From Streptacidiphilus sp. 4-A2 (GTDB lineage Bacteria; Actinomycetota; Actinomycetes; Streptomycetales; Streptomycetaceae): DNA of 64,000 bases. The DNA lies in the NCBI GenBank assembly GCA_014284505.1, contig JAAFYY010000001.1, positions 4,712,001-4,776,000 of the forward strand, given 5' to 3'. Made by a program: the position numbers and the translations under genes. This document shows positions 28,967-38,545 of this stretch, one piece after another (position 1 is the first letter of the stretch; every line of letters starts with the position of its first letter). The notes beneath the pieces are model-generated. The model was not told where the DNA came from and ran no database searches. It was given only the letters and a program-made list of their open reading frames with translations.

Positions 28967-29971
28967 TCAGTTCAGGTGGATCTGAGAGGAGCAGTTGTCG
29001 AGGACAAGTTCCTCCAGAAGACACTCGGATGCTTCGAAGCCAGCGAACGTCCAGTGCACATCGCACTGGACGAGGCCACTTAGCGTTGCGCCCTCCTGAA
29101 GCTGTTCCGCGCCATCCTTGGGATTGCTGAGCAGCAGGGACGTAGGCATGCCGGCGGAGAAGCTGCCACGAAGGAGGAAGCGGATCGACTTGTCCGTCCG
29201 CTCAAAGTCGACCGTGTCAACGTTGATCGTCAGGTATTCGCGTCCATCCCCAGCACGGACCGGAGCGTCGGAGTCCATGTACTCGAAGTCACTCTGGATG
29301 GACTCGTCAAGGTCCTCGATCAACTGCGCTATAGGTTGTCCCAGGAGGCTACCAAGATCGCTGCCGCATACTTCCTCGACCAGCGCCTTCGTCGCTCTCC
29401 CGCGCCTGTCGAGAGAGACATCGACAGCCTGGCACCTTTCGGACTGGTTGAGCGCAACGTCTACCAACACGAAGGACTGGTAGTCCACGAGCGAAAGAAT
29501 CCTTGCGAGCAAAGGGGCGTGCTCCTCGAACTCTTCCCTGATGGCCTGGTCGCTAAGACCGGCCGCGCGGGCGATCAGCAGGCGCTCGGCGACCTTGCCT
29601 GAGGCGCCGAAGCTCAGCACCCGCGAGATGACGGCGGCACGGCGGTTGTCGGCGCAGTCCAGCACGGTCTTCAGGAAGGGTGCCTCGTAATCCGTGTCGC
29701 TCTTGCGGGGATTGCATCTAACGCAGATCGGGGCCAGGTTCTGCGGATCATGAGGGTCGAAGTCGTCCGCCAGCCCGAACCTGACCTTCAACTCCTGCAG
29801 ACGAGCGTGCCTAACCGTCTTGGGAATGATGTGGTCGATCTGCGCATTGCGGTACTCCACCGGCTCACCGCACCAGCAACACTTCGAGTCCCAGACCTGC
29901 CAAAGTACCAACCGCAGAACAGCATTGTCGCCGTTGCCGTACCGAACACCGCGCTCCCTGCCTTGAACCAC
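28967..29971 (-). CDS. HNH endonuclease domain protein
   Basis: About 334 residues, intact frame. The N-terminal HNH motif is complete: CCWCGEPVEYRNAQIDHIIPK, then DPQNLAPICVRCNPRKSD, giving two Cys pairs and the DH catalytic core (residues about 25-90). The remainder is a helical then beta-rich domain of unknown role (RVLSFGASGKVAERLLIARA ... EYLTINVDTVDFERTDKSIRFLLRG). GTG 29971 is a likely start; the frame is open further upstream. It lies downstream of the STAND ATPase on the same strand with a 271-base gap that shows no other gene. Predicted DNA or RNA nuclease in the defence island. Confidence 0.75.
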   Translation of the reverse strand: MVQGRERGVRYGNGDNAVLRLVLWQVWDSKCCWCGEPVEYRNAQIDHIIPKTVRHARLQELKVRFGLADDFDPHDPQNLAPICVRCNPRKSDTDYEAPFLKTVLDCADNRRAAVISRVLSFGASGKVAERLLIARAAGLSDQAIREEFEEHAPLLARILSLVDYQSFVLVDVALNQSERCQAVDVSLDRRGRATKALVEEVCGSDLGSLLGQPIAQLIEDLDESIQSDFEYMDSDAPVRAGDGREYLTINVDTVDFERTDKSIRFLLRGSFSAGMPTSLLLSNPKDGAEQLQEGATLSGLVQCDVHWTFAGFEASECLLEELVLDNCSSQIHLN

Positions 29972-30242
29972 TGCGCCCCGGCCATAGTCGGACCTCAATG
30001 GAGTCGTTCTACACCGAGGCGGCGACCGACAGCACGGCTTGATCGAAGGACCTGCAGTCAGCTGAAGCCTCCCCCCTCGCGGCCGACAGGTCGCAACGGC
30101 CCGCCAGCTGACCAGCGGTCGCGACTTCAACGCATCCGGTGGCGACAGGTGGTCCCCCCGAACATGTTATGGCGACCGCCGGGGCCGACCTCCCAGAGGA
30201 CCGCCCGTGCGGCACACCCCCAGTTCCCGTCCCGCCGAACGG

Positions 30243-33200
30243 TCATCGCCATGCCGGGCCAGCTCCAGAGCCGTCTTCTGCGCCAACTCCGCGTTGCTGA
30301 CGATCGTTGATCCGCCGGATAGCGTCCGACGCCGCCCCGCCCAGGCTCGGGTGGCTGCGATAGGCGGTCAAGCTACTGAGCGAGGAGTGATCACCCGCCT
30401 GGCTCAGGAGGCTGATCACGGTATCGGTGCGGCCGAGCGCATCGGGGTACGGAAACAGCGAACCAAGGCGCTCAGGGAAGGCCAGTGCGTGGTGCAGAAT
30501 CCCACGGACCTGTGCGGGGAACGTAGTCACCAGCCGCCCGATCGCGCTCTCGCGGATGTCGAACATGCTCCGGGCGGCGAGGTCGAACATGTGCAGGGGG
30601 TCGACCGCCAGGTCGAGAAGCGGTCCGGTGAGCTGCTCCCACTCCGGCGCACATCGCTCGTATAGCACGTCCGAGCTGGCCCCGGCACGGTGGAGCCAAA
30701 AGAGGATCCGGCCGTAGCAGCGCCATGCCTCGGCAACCGGTCCCTCGTGCCCGGTCAGCATCTTTGGCGGGCTGCTCAGGTGGGTGGCGCAGCCCTCGAT
30801 ACCGCGGTCGAAGCAAGCGATGGCGCCTTGGCGGTATGGCTCCCGCGGATCCAGGTGAGAGGCCCAGTACTCGAAGGCCGGGACAGCAGCAGGGTCCTTG
30901 TCCCGGATGAGGTCAACAAGGTGGCTTTGAGTGAAGAGGCCGACATCGCCCCCGCTCACCGCGAGGATGGTCAGTGCCGTGCGTTCTGCCGGGCCAAGGA
31001 TAGCGATCGCCTCAGTGAACGGAGCGGCGATCACGTCCTCGAACTGGGCTTCCACGATCCTGGCAGCATGCGCACGTGCCTCAGGCTGCTCGGGGTGTGC
31101 GATCAGCGAGGCGATCTCGTCCCTGATATCAGCCACGTCGTAGGGCGACGAGATCTGGCCGTAGGCATGGAGCGCGTCCACGAGCATGGTGGACACCCAC
31201 ACGTCATCGGTGTGTACATCATTCAGCAGCGAGTTGATCTGGGTCACCGTCGCCTCGTCAGCGATCATGCGGACACTGGTGAGCACGTCGAGCGCAGCGA
31301 ACTGGACATGGTGGGCCCCCGTGGCCCAAGCCCCCGCGAAGAGCGCCGGAGCGACCGCAGCACTCTCCGGGTCATCGGTGCTACGCAGCAGCAGGCACAG
31401 GAGCATACGCAAGCCGACGTCTTGCGCTTCCTGCGACTCGGTCCACCGGCGAAGTTCCGATGCCCCGATTGGCGGATGCCCACTGTCCCTCCTGCGCACC
31501 CACCCAAGGCGAGCCGCGTCCATGAGCAGGTCGGCCGGTAGCCGGTCCGCGGCGGCCAAGGCCACTGGTCCCGCCAGCAGGGCCGCCATCAGCGATGGCA
31601 GGTGCAACCGGTCAAGTGCCGCGTCGTCCTCCGCGCCCCGGTAGGACGCCTGATCGGTCGCGCGCAGAAGACGCGCGAGCGGTTCCAGGAGGCGCCCGTC
31701 GCTCGCGGTGGTGCCGACGGCTACGAACACGCCCTGCTCGTAGCGTGTCCACGACTGCTGCGGTCGCAGCGTGTACTGGAAGTCGTCGCGGTACACGATT
31801 CGGCTGGCAGCCATCGCTTCGCCGGCGGTCTGCAAGCACCGCCGGGCTTCGGCGAGCACCACCTGATCCGCTATTGGTCCCAGCCGGCCCTGCAATGCCT
31901 CTGTCAGCAGGTCGGAGTCCTGCAACCCCTCCAGGATGCGTCGAATCGCCTCGGGATCATGGAGGAGAGGTACTACCCAGGTACCGAGCGCGCGGCGGTG
32001 CGAGTGCCCCAGTTCAAGAGTCAGGTCATCGACTTCCGTGTGCTGCCACAGCAGCGCCTCGGCTGTCATGAAGTGGCCGTACCACTCGTGGCGGAATCCC
32101 ACCCGTTGGCCTTGGACCCGGACCAGTGCGGACGTCAGAGCCTCCTCCACTACGCCGGCTGGAGCACCGTTGGACGCGAGCAGTTGAGCGGCGCTGCGCT
32201 GGGCCTGTGTGAGCGGAAGCCACCCAGTCAGGTGTTCGTCCATCAGCAGCGCCCAGCAGTGCAGCACACGGCGTACCGCGGTGGGCTGCGAAGCCTTTTC
32301 CAGTTGGTCGCGCACATATGCGTCCACAAGGACGCCGCGGCCGGTCGGCTCGGGCAGCTGGCTGAGCAGGCGGGCCGCCAGTGCCAGTTCGAAGGCTGTC
32401 CGGAACGCGGCGCAGCGGTCCTCGAACGAACCCGACGCTCCCGGGTCTGCCCGTGCGAGCGCAGCAATGCCGCACGCTGCTCCGAATCAGGATCTCTCAA
32501 CAAGAACCTGGTGCCGCTGACCGATGCGGGGACCTTCAGGAAGTCGTGGCTGCTGGACACCAAGGTCGCGCCGTTACGCCGACACCATGCACCCAACTGT
32601 TGGACGAGCCGGTTCCGCAGGTTGCCCGGACACTCGTTGATCGCGTCCACGAGCAGCAGGACCTGGCGCCCGTGCTGGACCGCACCGTGGACCAGTGCCT
32701 GGACGCCGTGCAGCGAGAATGGCGCCACGGATTCGTCGAGGCTGTCCTGCAAGTTGCCCTCGAACAGTCCGGCTTGCAACTGTATTGGCAGCCACCCAAG
32801 GCGGGCCGCTTCCAACGCGGTGTGGGCGATCAAGTGGCTCTTGCCGGTGCCCGCCGCCCCGGCAAGCTGCACGTGGCCGGTGGGTCGAAGCCACTGGGGC
32901 AGCTCGTCTGCTCGCAGTTCCTGCACGCCTTCGTGCTCCCGAAGGAGTAGCGGCACCAGCTCGTGCAGGTCCTCCGCGAGATACGAGGTCAGGTGCTCCA
33001 CATACTCCTGCAGGGCGACACCGGCGACCGCCGGCACCATTGGATCACCGGCCTCGATGGTCGAGCCCGGCCGGCAGAACTGCCGCATGGTGTCTTCGCC
33101 GAAGAACCGGGAGACCAGGGTGGGAAGTCTGTAGAGCATGTCCGACAGCTGCTGGCGTCCCCACAGGTCGATCTGCAAGGGGTGATGTGACTCGCGCAGT

Positions 33201-33654
33201 TGCCCAAGCATCAGATCGATCTGCGTGTCCTGGACGTCCGCCGTGGTTACGACTACCAGACGTCGGGCTCCGAATGGCCGATGGCCCTGAGCGTAGGCTT
33301 CGACGGCCTTGCCGAGATCGGCGGCGGTGAAGGTCTTGTACCGCTTGGCCTGATACACCACCGCCGAGTCCGCCCGAAGAACGCCACTACATCGATTCCG
33401 CCCTGAGCCTGCCCACGACGGCCGAACGGACGCGCCTCCCTGGCGTGATCGGCCTGGACTGCAAGCTCCACTACAAGGTGTTCCAGCGCCTCCCACGACA
33501 GATCCTGCGTGTGGAGGAGCAGAGGTGCCGTCGACGTCAGTGGCCGCGGCAGCTCGGGCCCCTCCCAGGAGCTGACAGGCCGAAAGACCACATCGTCCTC
33601 ATCACCGACTCGACCAGTCACCACGCCCCCAGCATCCGCGCGTCTTCGATCCAC
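30243..33654 (-). CDS. Mrr-STAND ATPase, Avs-like
   Basis: A very large protein, about 1,137 residues, reconstructed across two frame breaks (near 33370 and near 32450). Order: an N-terminal Mrr/PD-(D/E)XK nuclease (LSWEALEHLVVELA, GRRGQAQGGIDVVAFF, then VVYQAKRYKTFTAADLGKAV, about residues 45-120); a P-loop ATPase of STAND/NACHT type with Walker A AGAAGTGKSHL (about residue 268) and Walker B VLLLVDAINEC (about residue 335); then about 700 residues of helical repeats. This layout, nuclease effector + STAND + repeat sensor, is that of Avs antiphage proteins. The start is uncertain (GTG 33654 or about 33624). It follows a zinc-ribbon gene by 42 bases. I infer phage sensing from layout; the trigger is unknown. 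Confidence 0.7.
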
Positions 33655-33696
33655 CGTTCGTTCTGAAGGAGCGGTGACGGCACCGTCGCCCGCGTC

Positions 33697-34521
33697 TTAT
33701 GCGAGGTCAGCCGATCGGCCCTTCGCCCACCACAGGAACTCCGCAGAGTGCTGCTGATTGGCGAAACCGTCCCCGACCAGCCCGTGCAAAAGATCATTGC
33801 TCCACAGGATCAGGCGCCCCAGAGTCCAGTTCACCGACTCGGGCACAGGCAGGTCCAGGCCGTAAACCAGCTTCGCGATCTCGCGCTTGCCGCCTGCCTC
33901 CGTCGAGTACTTCAGGATCGACAGGAACCGATCGGGCTCGACCACGCACAGCACCTTCGTCAGCAGAGCCTCCTTGAATCCGGACATGGCGAACGGCTTG
34001 GTGCCGCTCAGCAGCTGTTCAAGTCGGTCTTCACACGGCACATCCTCAGGCCCGCGCAGCAGATACTCCACCGTCCGGCGGGTCGACTCAGCAGCCGCAG
34101 CGTCACCTATGTCGTTCCAACTGGAGTTGAACGTCGACTGGTTGCCGGGGTGAGCCCCGACAATGGTGTTGGCGAAGTCCTTGAGATCCCTCGGGTTGCA
34201 CGCCCACAGTCCCTCCCGAGAGAACACCTTCTGGTACCTCTCCCAGTAGGCCGCCACTGCAGGGTCGAAGCCCGGCCTGGTGGTCAGGTACTGCGCCTTC
34301 AGTCGAGCCACCCGATCCAGCCGTTCGGGGTGCACGTCCTCAGCTCTCGGGAAGCGGGTCCTGAGGGAGTCGAAGGACTGAGCCGACGCCCGCTTCGGGT
34401 CTACAGGCTCCCCGTGCTCCCACTGTTGACCGCACCGATGCCGGACCAGCCGACGCCCGCTGTCGAGGACCCGTACCACCTCAACGTCCTCGTCGTCGCT
34501 GCAAATCGGGCACATTGCCAT
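33697..34521 (-). CDS. Zinc-ribbon protein of unknown function
   Basis: About 274 residues, intact frame. Starts MAMCPICSDDEDVEVVRVL with a C-P-x-C knuckle and a second His/Cys pair (LVRHRCGQQWEHG), a zinc ribbon at residues 3-35. The rest is soluble and helical (YWERYQKVFSREGLWACNPRDLKDFANTIVG ... RFLSILKYSTEAGGKREIAKL). No catalytic motif seen. Placed 42 bases before the Mrr-STAND gene on the same strand, so probably in one operon and possibly a partner of it. Confidence 0.6.
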   Translation of the reverse strand: MAMCPICSDDEDVEVVRVLDSGRRLVRHRCGQQWEHGEPVDPKRASAQSFDSLRTRFPRAEDVHPERLDRVARLKAQYLTTRPGFDPAVAAYWERYQKVFSREGLWACNPRDLKDFANTIVGAHPGNQSTFNSSWNDIGDAAAAESTRRTVEYLLRGPEDVPCEDRLEQLLSGTKPFAMSGFKEALLTKVLCVVEPDRFLSILKYSTEAGGKREIAKLVYGLDLPVPESVNWTLGRLILWSNDLLHGLVGDGFANQQHSAEFLWWAKGRSADLA

Positions 34522-34704
34522 CGCCACGACTACCCCGTTTCGACGGTGCCCGTGTCGCACCGTGAGTCAACACACGCTTCACGTGGGGCCGTATTCTCGC
34601 ACAACGACACCCCACCACGCTGACGGCACCGCCGCAGCAGCCGACGGAGTGCCCGAATCCTCTGGTACGCCCAGGCCCTCTCCGCAGGCTGTCGCGGCGT
34701 CGAC

Positions 34705-35706
34705 TCAACTGGCGTCGGCCTCCTGCTCGGCGAGCTCACGCTTGCGGTGGCAGACCCTGCGGACCAAGTCTTGCAGGCCGCTGCTTGGCCGCATGAAGAC
34801 TCGGTCGTGAGCGGTAAGCACCTGGAGGATGTTGACCTCCATGACCGCCTCCCGGGGAACCGCGATCTGCTCGTGCTTGCGGGCGAGTGCGAGCAGGTGC
34901 CGCGGGCCGATCGGCAGAATGGCGGTGCTGGCGTCGCCGAGGGCCACGCGGATGGTCGGCCCCTGGGGGCCGATGCCGCGGGTGAAGGCGGGGTTGTCGC
35001 CGATCAGGAACTCGCTGTCGCCGTGCTGCGGGGTGATGATCTGCAGGCCGGCGTTACCCACCTCGCGGCGGGTCTCGGCGTAGATCTCTTCGATGCGGGC
35101 CCGCAGCAACGCCTCGGTGCGGAACAGTTCGACGGAGGGTTCCATGTACCGGTGGGCGAAGTACTCCAGCCCTCCCGGACCGACGATGTGCAGGCCGTGT
35201 TCGCGCAGTACCGCGCCTCGCAGGTCCTCACGCATCTCGCCGGTGAGCCGGGTCAGCGACCACCGGTACGCCTTCAGGAACGAATCGGCGTGAATCTGCC
35301 GATAGGTGCGCGAGCGAGTGAGGTGGAGCGCAAGGAGGTCTTGGAGGAGACGGACGTACGCCGGGTCCTCTAGAGCGGTCCCGGCATCGACGGCGTCGAA
35401 GACCGGCGGCATCAGCATCTCGGTCTCGTGCCACAGCTCCTCCAGCGAGCCGGAGGCGAAGGCGACGAAGTTCTCCATGTGACCAACACCCTTCACACCC
35501 TTGGCAGGGTGGCGGCCGTCTGGCTTGTCCAGGTTGAAGGGGTAGAGCGCGAGGCCCGCGGGGGTCGGCTCGGTGAACCGCTCCAGGAGGACGCAGGAGA
35601 CAAGGTGCTGCTTGTGAATCGGCTTCAGCGTCTCGGCCCGCAGATCACTGATACGAGCGAGCGTGGTGTCCACCGCCGCGCGGGGGACAGCCCGGTCAAC
35701 GTTCAT
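34705..35706 (-). CDS. DUF4238 domain protein
   Basis: 333 residues, intact frame. DUF4238 features: KPIHKQHLVSCVLLERFTEP near the N terminus, HPAKGVKGVGHMENFVAFAS, and the C-terminal DSEFLIGDNPAFTRG ... ILPIGPRHLLALAR. The family is widespread, unknown in function, and often found in mobile DNA. ATG 35706 (MNVDRAVPRAAVDTTLARI) is the clear start; the frame stays open upstream but without sensible sequence. 183 bases separate it from the zinc-ribbon gene downstream. Confidence 0.75.
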   Translation of the reverse strand: MNVDRAVPRAAVDTTLARISDLRAETLKPIHKQHLVSCVLLERFTEPTPAGLALYPFNLDKPDGRHPAKGVKGVGHMENFVAFASGSLEELWHETEMLMPPVFDAVDAGTALEDPAYVRLLQDLLALHLTRSRTYRQIHADSFLKAYRWSLTRLTGEMREDLRGAVLREHGLHIVGPGGLEYFAHRYMEPSVELFRTEALLRARIEEIYAETRREVGNAGLQIITPQHGDSEFLIGDNPAFTRGIGPQGPTIRVALGDASTAILPIGPRHLLALARKHEQIAVPREAVMEVNILQVLTAHDRVFMRPSSGLQDLVRRVCHRKRELAEQEADAS

Positions 35707-36067
35707 GGCTCGATGGTGGCACTGGGCGCTAACGCCGGGCACATGGATTTCCCGGACTGTCCAAGGACTAAGGCCATCAGCGCTAATTGAAGAGGATCCG
35801 GCCAACCGCTGGACGGCACTGTTCCGCGCCACGGGATTCATTGCGGCCCCCACCCCCTGACCGCACCCACAGTCCCGCTCACCCTCCACCGGGTTTGTCC
35901 GAGAAGCGCTCCCTGGGCATGGTCTGGAGCCAGGTCGCCACCAAGACCGGCCACTTCCAAGAGCGTTACAGCAGACTCGGCCAGGACGCGCACCTCTACA
36001 CCGACCCTCCAACCGCAACACACGGCGCGCACGGTGGAGTGGCGGGATTCCGAGACGATGCCGACCA
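35707..36067. other. Gap with no supported gene
   Basis: 361 bases between the DUF4238 start and the end of the hydrolase gene, both on the minus strand. No reading frame in it looks coding and I see no strong hairpin. It probably holds the promoter of the DUF4238 gene and the 3' region of the hydrolase gene. Confidence 0.4.
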
Positions 36068-38216
36068 CTACCCGCGGTGCTCCGGCAGTGCTGACTCGAA
36101 GTCATCCAGGTGCAGATGGTATTCGCACATTTGAACCATCATGTCGTAGGCGATTCCATCGGAGAACTTGCCGTCCGGATCTGCGTATGCCCAGCCGATG
36201 AACTGGTTCGATGGGGCTGATCCTGGCAGCATTCGTAGTCCGTCGGTGTCTACCACGGTCGTCAGTGGCTGGTGAGAGTCCAGCCAGACTCCGCACTGAG
36301 CCGGAGGGGCGTCGAAGGTGCCCAATCCAATTTCATTGGAAAGGAAGTCGGCGAAGACGCCTGGAACAGCCAAGCCAAGGCTGAAGCGTCGGTACCACTC
36401 CTTGAGCCCTGCGGCCGGAGGTACCTGGCCGCTGGCCGTTCGCGGCTCGATGTAGAGGATCAGAGCCGCTGTCCGCTCGGCGCGCCCAGAGATGGCCCGA
36501 GTAGTCGGCGGCAGGAAGAGCGCAGAGGCAACCGGCGCGCCCTCCAACGGATCGTCGCCAGTAGTCAGAGCAGCTTCAAGAGCCAGCAGCCCATGGCCGC
36601 CAGATTCGTCCAGGCTGCGTCTGCCGGGACATGAGTGAGCGAACCAAGGAGCTCGCGCACGGGTACTGAGTCGAGAAAGGCAGTCAACTTCGCCCGAAGC
36701 TCGGTGCCGCTGGAAAATTGGTTGATGTCCTGGCAGCCGATGAGCATGCCAACCCTGACCGATGGCGGCACCTCATCCCACTGCCGGCCGCCATATCCGG
36801 GATGGGACATGCTGCTGTGCGTCAGGTTCATGAGAGCCGGGACCTTGGAACCGTCAGAGGTATGGCGCCAGCGGTTGGTCAACGCAGGCGACGGCTCCGG
36901 CATGGGCGCAGGTTCAGGCCCGGCGTCGTTCCGCTCCGCTTCCTCGGGCAGCTCGCGGCAGTACAGCCGGGATCCCTCGGCGCCGATCTTGAACTGGACA
37001 TCGACGTGGCCCTCTGGCTTGTCCCTGATGACGCGCAACGTCAGGACGATGTACTGGGTGTCCAGGTCCGACCAGCGGCCGACGGGCGAATAGCTGAACG
37101 TCACTGGTTGCGGAAGCGATGGGAAGGCCCAGTGATCTCCGTTCAACCACTTGGTCCCGTCAAGGTCCTGCTGGAGCCCGAGGAAGTCGAAACGGGCTAG
37201 GTTGAGCAGTGGTACACCGAATTTTGGCACGTCCTTGGCGCCGACCGAACCATCCTCCAGCCACGGAACGGGCCAACTTCGGGGGCCAGCCCAGTTTCCG
37301 TCCTCGTCCCTTGCATCTATGACCGCGACCCGGAAGCATCCGAGTTCGCCGCGGTTTAGGACACGCAACCGAAGGAGACTATTCGCCGTGTCGATCTCCG
37401 GCTTGAGTCGGACTTCAATCGGCGGAGCAGGAAGATGGACAGGCACGTCGCGCCTGTTCAGGTCCGTGGAGGAGCTGGTGTCCGTGGTCTGGGATGGCTC
37501 GCTTTGGGCGGCCTCGCGCAGATGCCGTTGGAGGGTGTTGAACGTTCGCTGATTGTTGAGGATGGTGAAGTGATTGCCTGGTAGGGCGGCTGCGTTGGGG
37601 AAACTACTCCGGGCGGAAGCGGCGGATACCACCCCGTCATCGGTGCCTGCATAGACGGAGAAGGGGATGGGGCAGCTGTTCGCCGTGATGGCGGGGCGTT
37701 GACGATCTGCGCGAGTACGAGCGCGCGCGTGTCGGTCACAGGCTCGTCGAATGGACGCAGCGCCTTCTCCTGTGGGTTGCGCAAGCGATAGCGCTTACGC
37801 AGGACGAGAGCAAGGTCGGAGCCTTGGTTGGGGCAGGCCAACAAGACGACTCTGCGGATGCGCGCCAGATCGGTACCGCGACCGCGAGCGAGCATACGGG
37901 TGAGGAAGCGCTGAATAACTAGGCCGCCCATGCTGTGGCCGACCAGGACCAAGCGCTCGAACTCTGCCGCCTCGGTGTCGAGGTACGACACCAGGCTGTC
38001 GGCGATGGTGTCCAAGGACGGCAGCACCCGCAGGGCGTCGCTCAGGCTCAGGGGCTTCTTCATTCGCACCGGCTTGTTGCCGAACACGCCAGTCGCATAC
38101 TCGAATGGCGGCTGCGGCTCCAGATCGGCCAAGTCCTCGGTCTGGGCCAGGGATTCACGAACAGCGTCCCACGTGGCAGCCGACGACTTTATCCCGTGGA
38201 CGAACACGACTCCCAA
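36068..38216 (-). CDS. Alpha/beta hydrolase with long unknown C-terminal region
   Basis: About 716 residues after joining three frames (breaks near 37610-37700 and 36550). The N-terminal 240 residues are an alpha/beta hydrolase: GVVFVHGIKSSAATW (oxyanion part), LVLVGHSMGGLVIQRFL (nucleophile Ser in GHSMGG), VVLLACPNQGSDLAL, and a catalytic-His candidate in PGNHFTILNNQRTFNTLQRHL. The remaining 460 residues have no recognised domain: a beta-rich part (VRLKPEIDTANSLLRLRVLNRGELGCFRV) and a region ending ADPDGKFSDGIAYDMMVQMCEYHLHLDDF. The start is a TTG at 38216 with no better choice in view. A lipase-like effector joined to a sensor would suit the defence island, but the joining across frameshifts should be confirmed. 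Confidence 0.6.
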
Positions 38217-38545
38217 CCGCCAGCGTCCAACGTGTTCCCCTTCAGAATGGGCCGATCGTGCGATAGCGCCACGTTAGCGAATCCATGCGTCCGGCGGCTG
38301 CTCAAGCACCGACCACATCTTGCGCGGTCGCAAGATCCCCTGGCCTTCGTCCTGGCCCTAGTCGCATGCGCCGTGCTCGGGGGGCGAAGTCCCTGGCGAC
38401 GAACGCGGAAGCCTCGGTGCAGTCGATCGACCCGCGCTTCGAACTTGTGGTCGGAGAGGCCCGTGCGAGTTGGGCGTGCCACTGCCCGACGCCCTTCCAT
38501 ACCTCCACGCGGAAGGCCCCAGTCGATTCATCCGCTAGTTCCGGG
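38217..38545. other. Unclear stretch beyond the relaxase gene
   Basis: 329 bases between the hydrolase start and the relaxase end. A minus-strand frame reads GAFRVEVWKGVGQWHAQLARA and, nearer the hydrolase, SIDCTEASAFVARDF, which sounds like a real short protein or the true C terminus of the relaxase after another frameshift. I cannot decide between these from the sequence. Confidence 0.35.
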
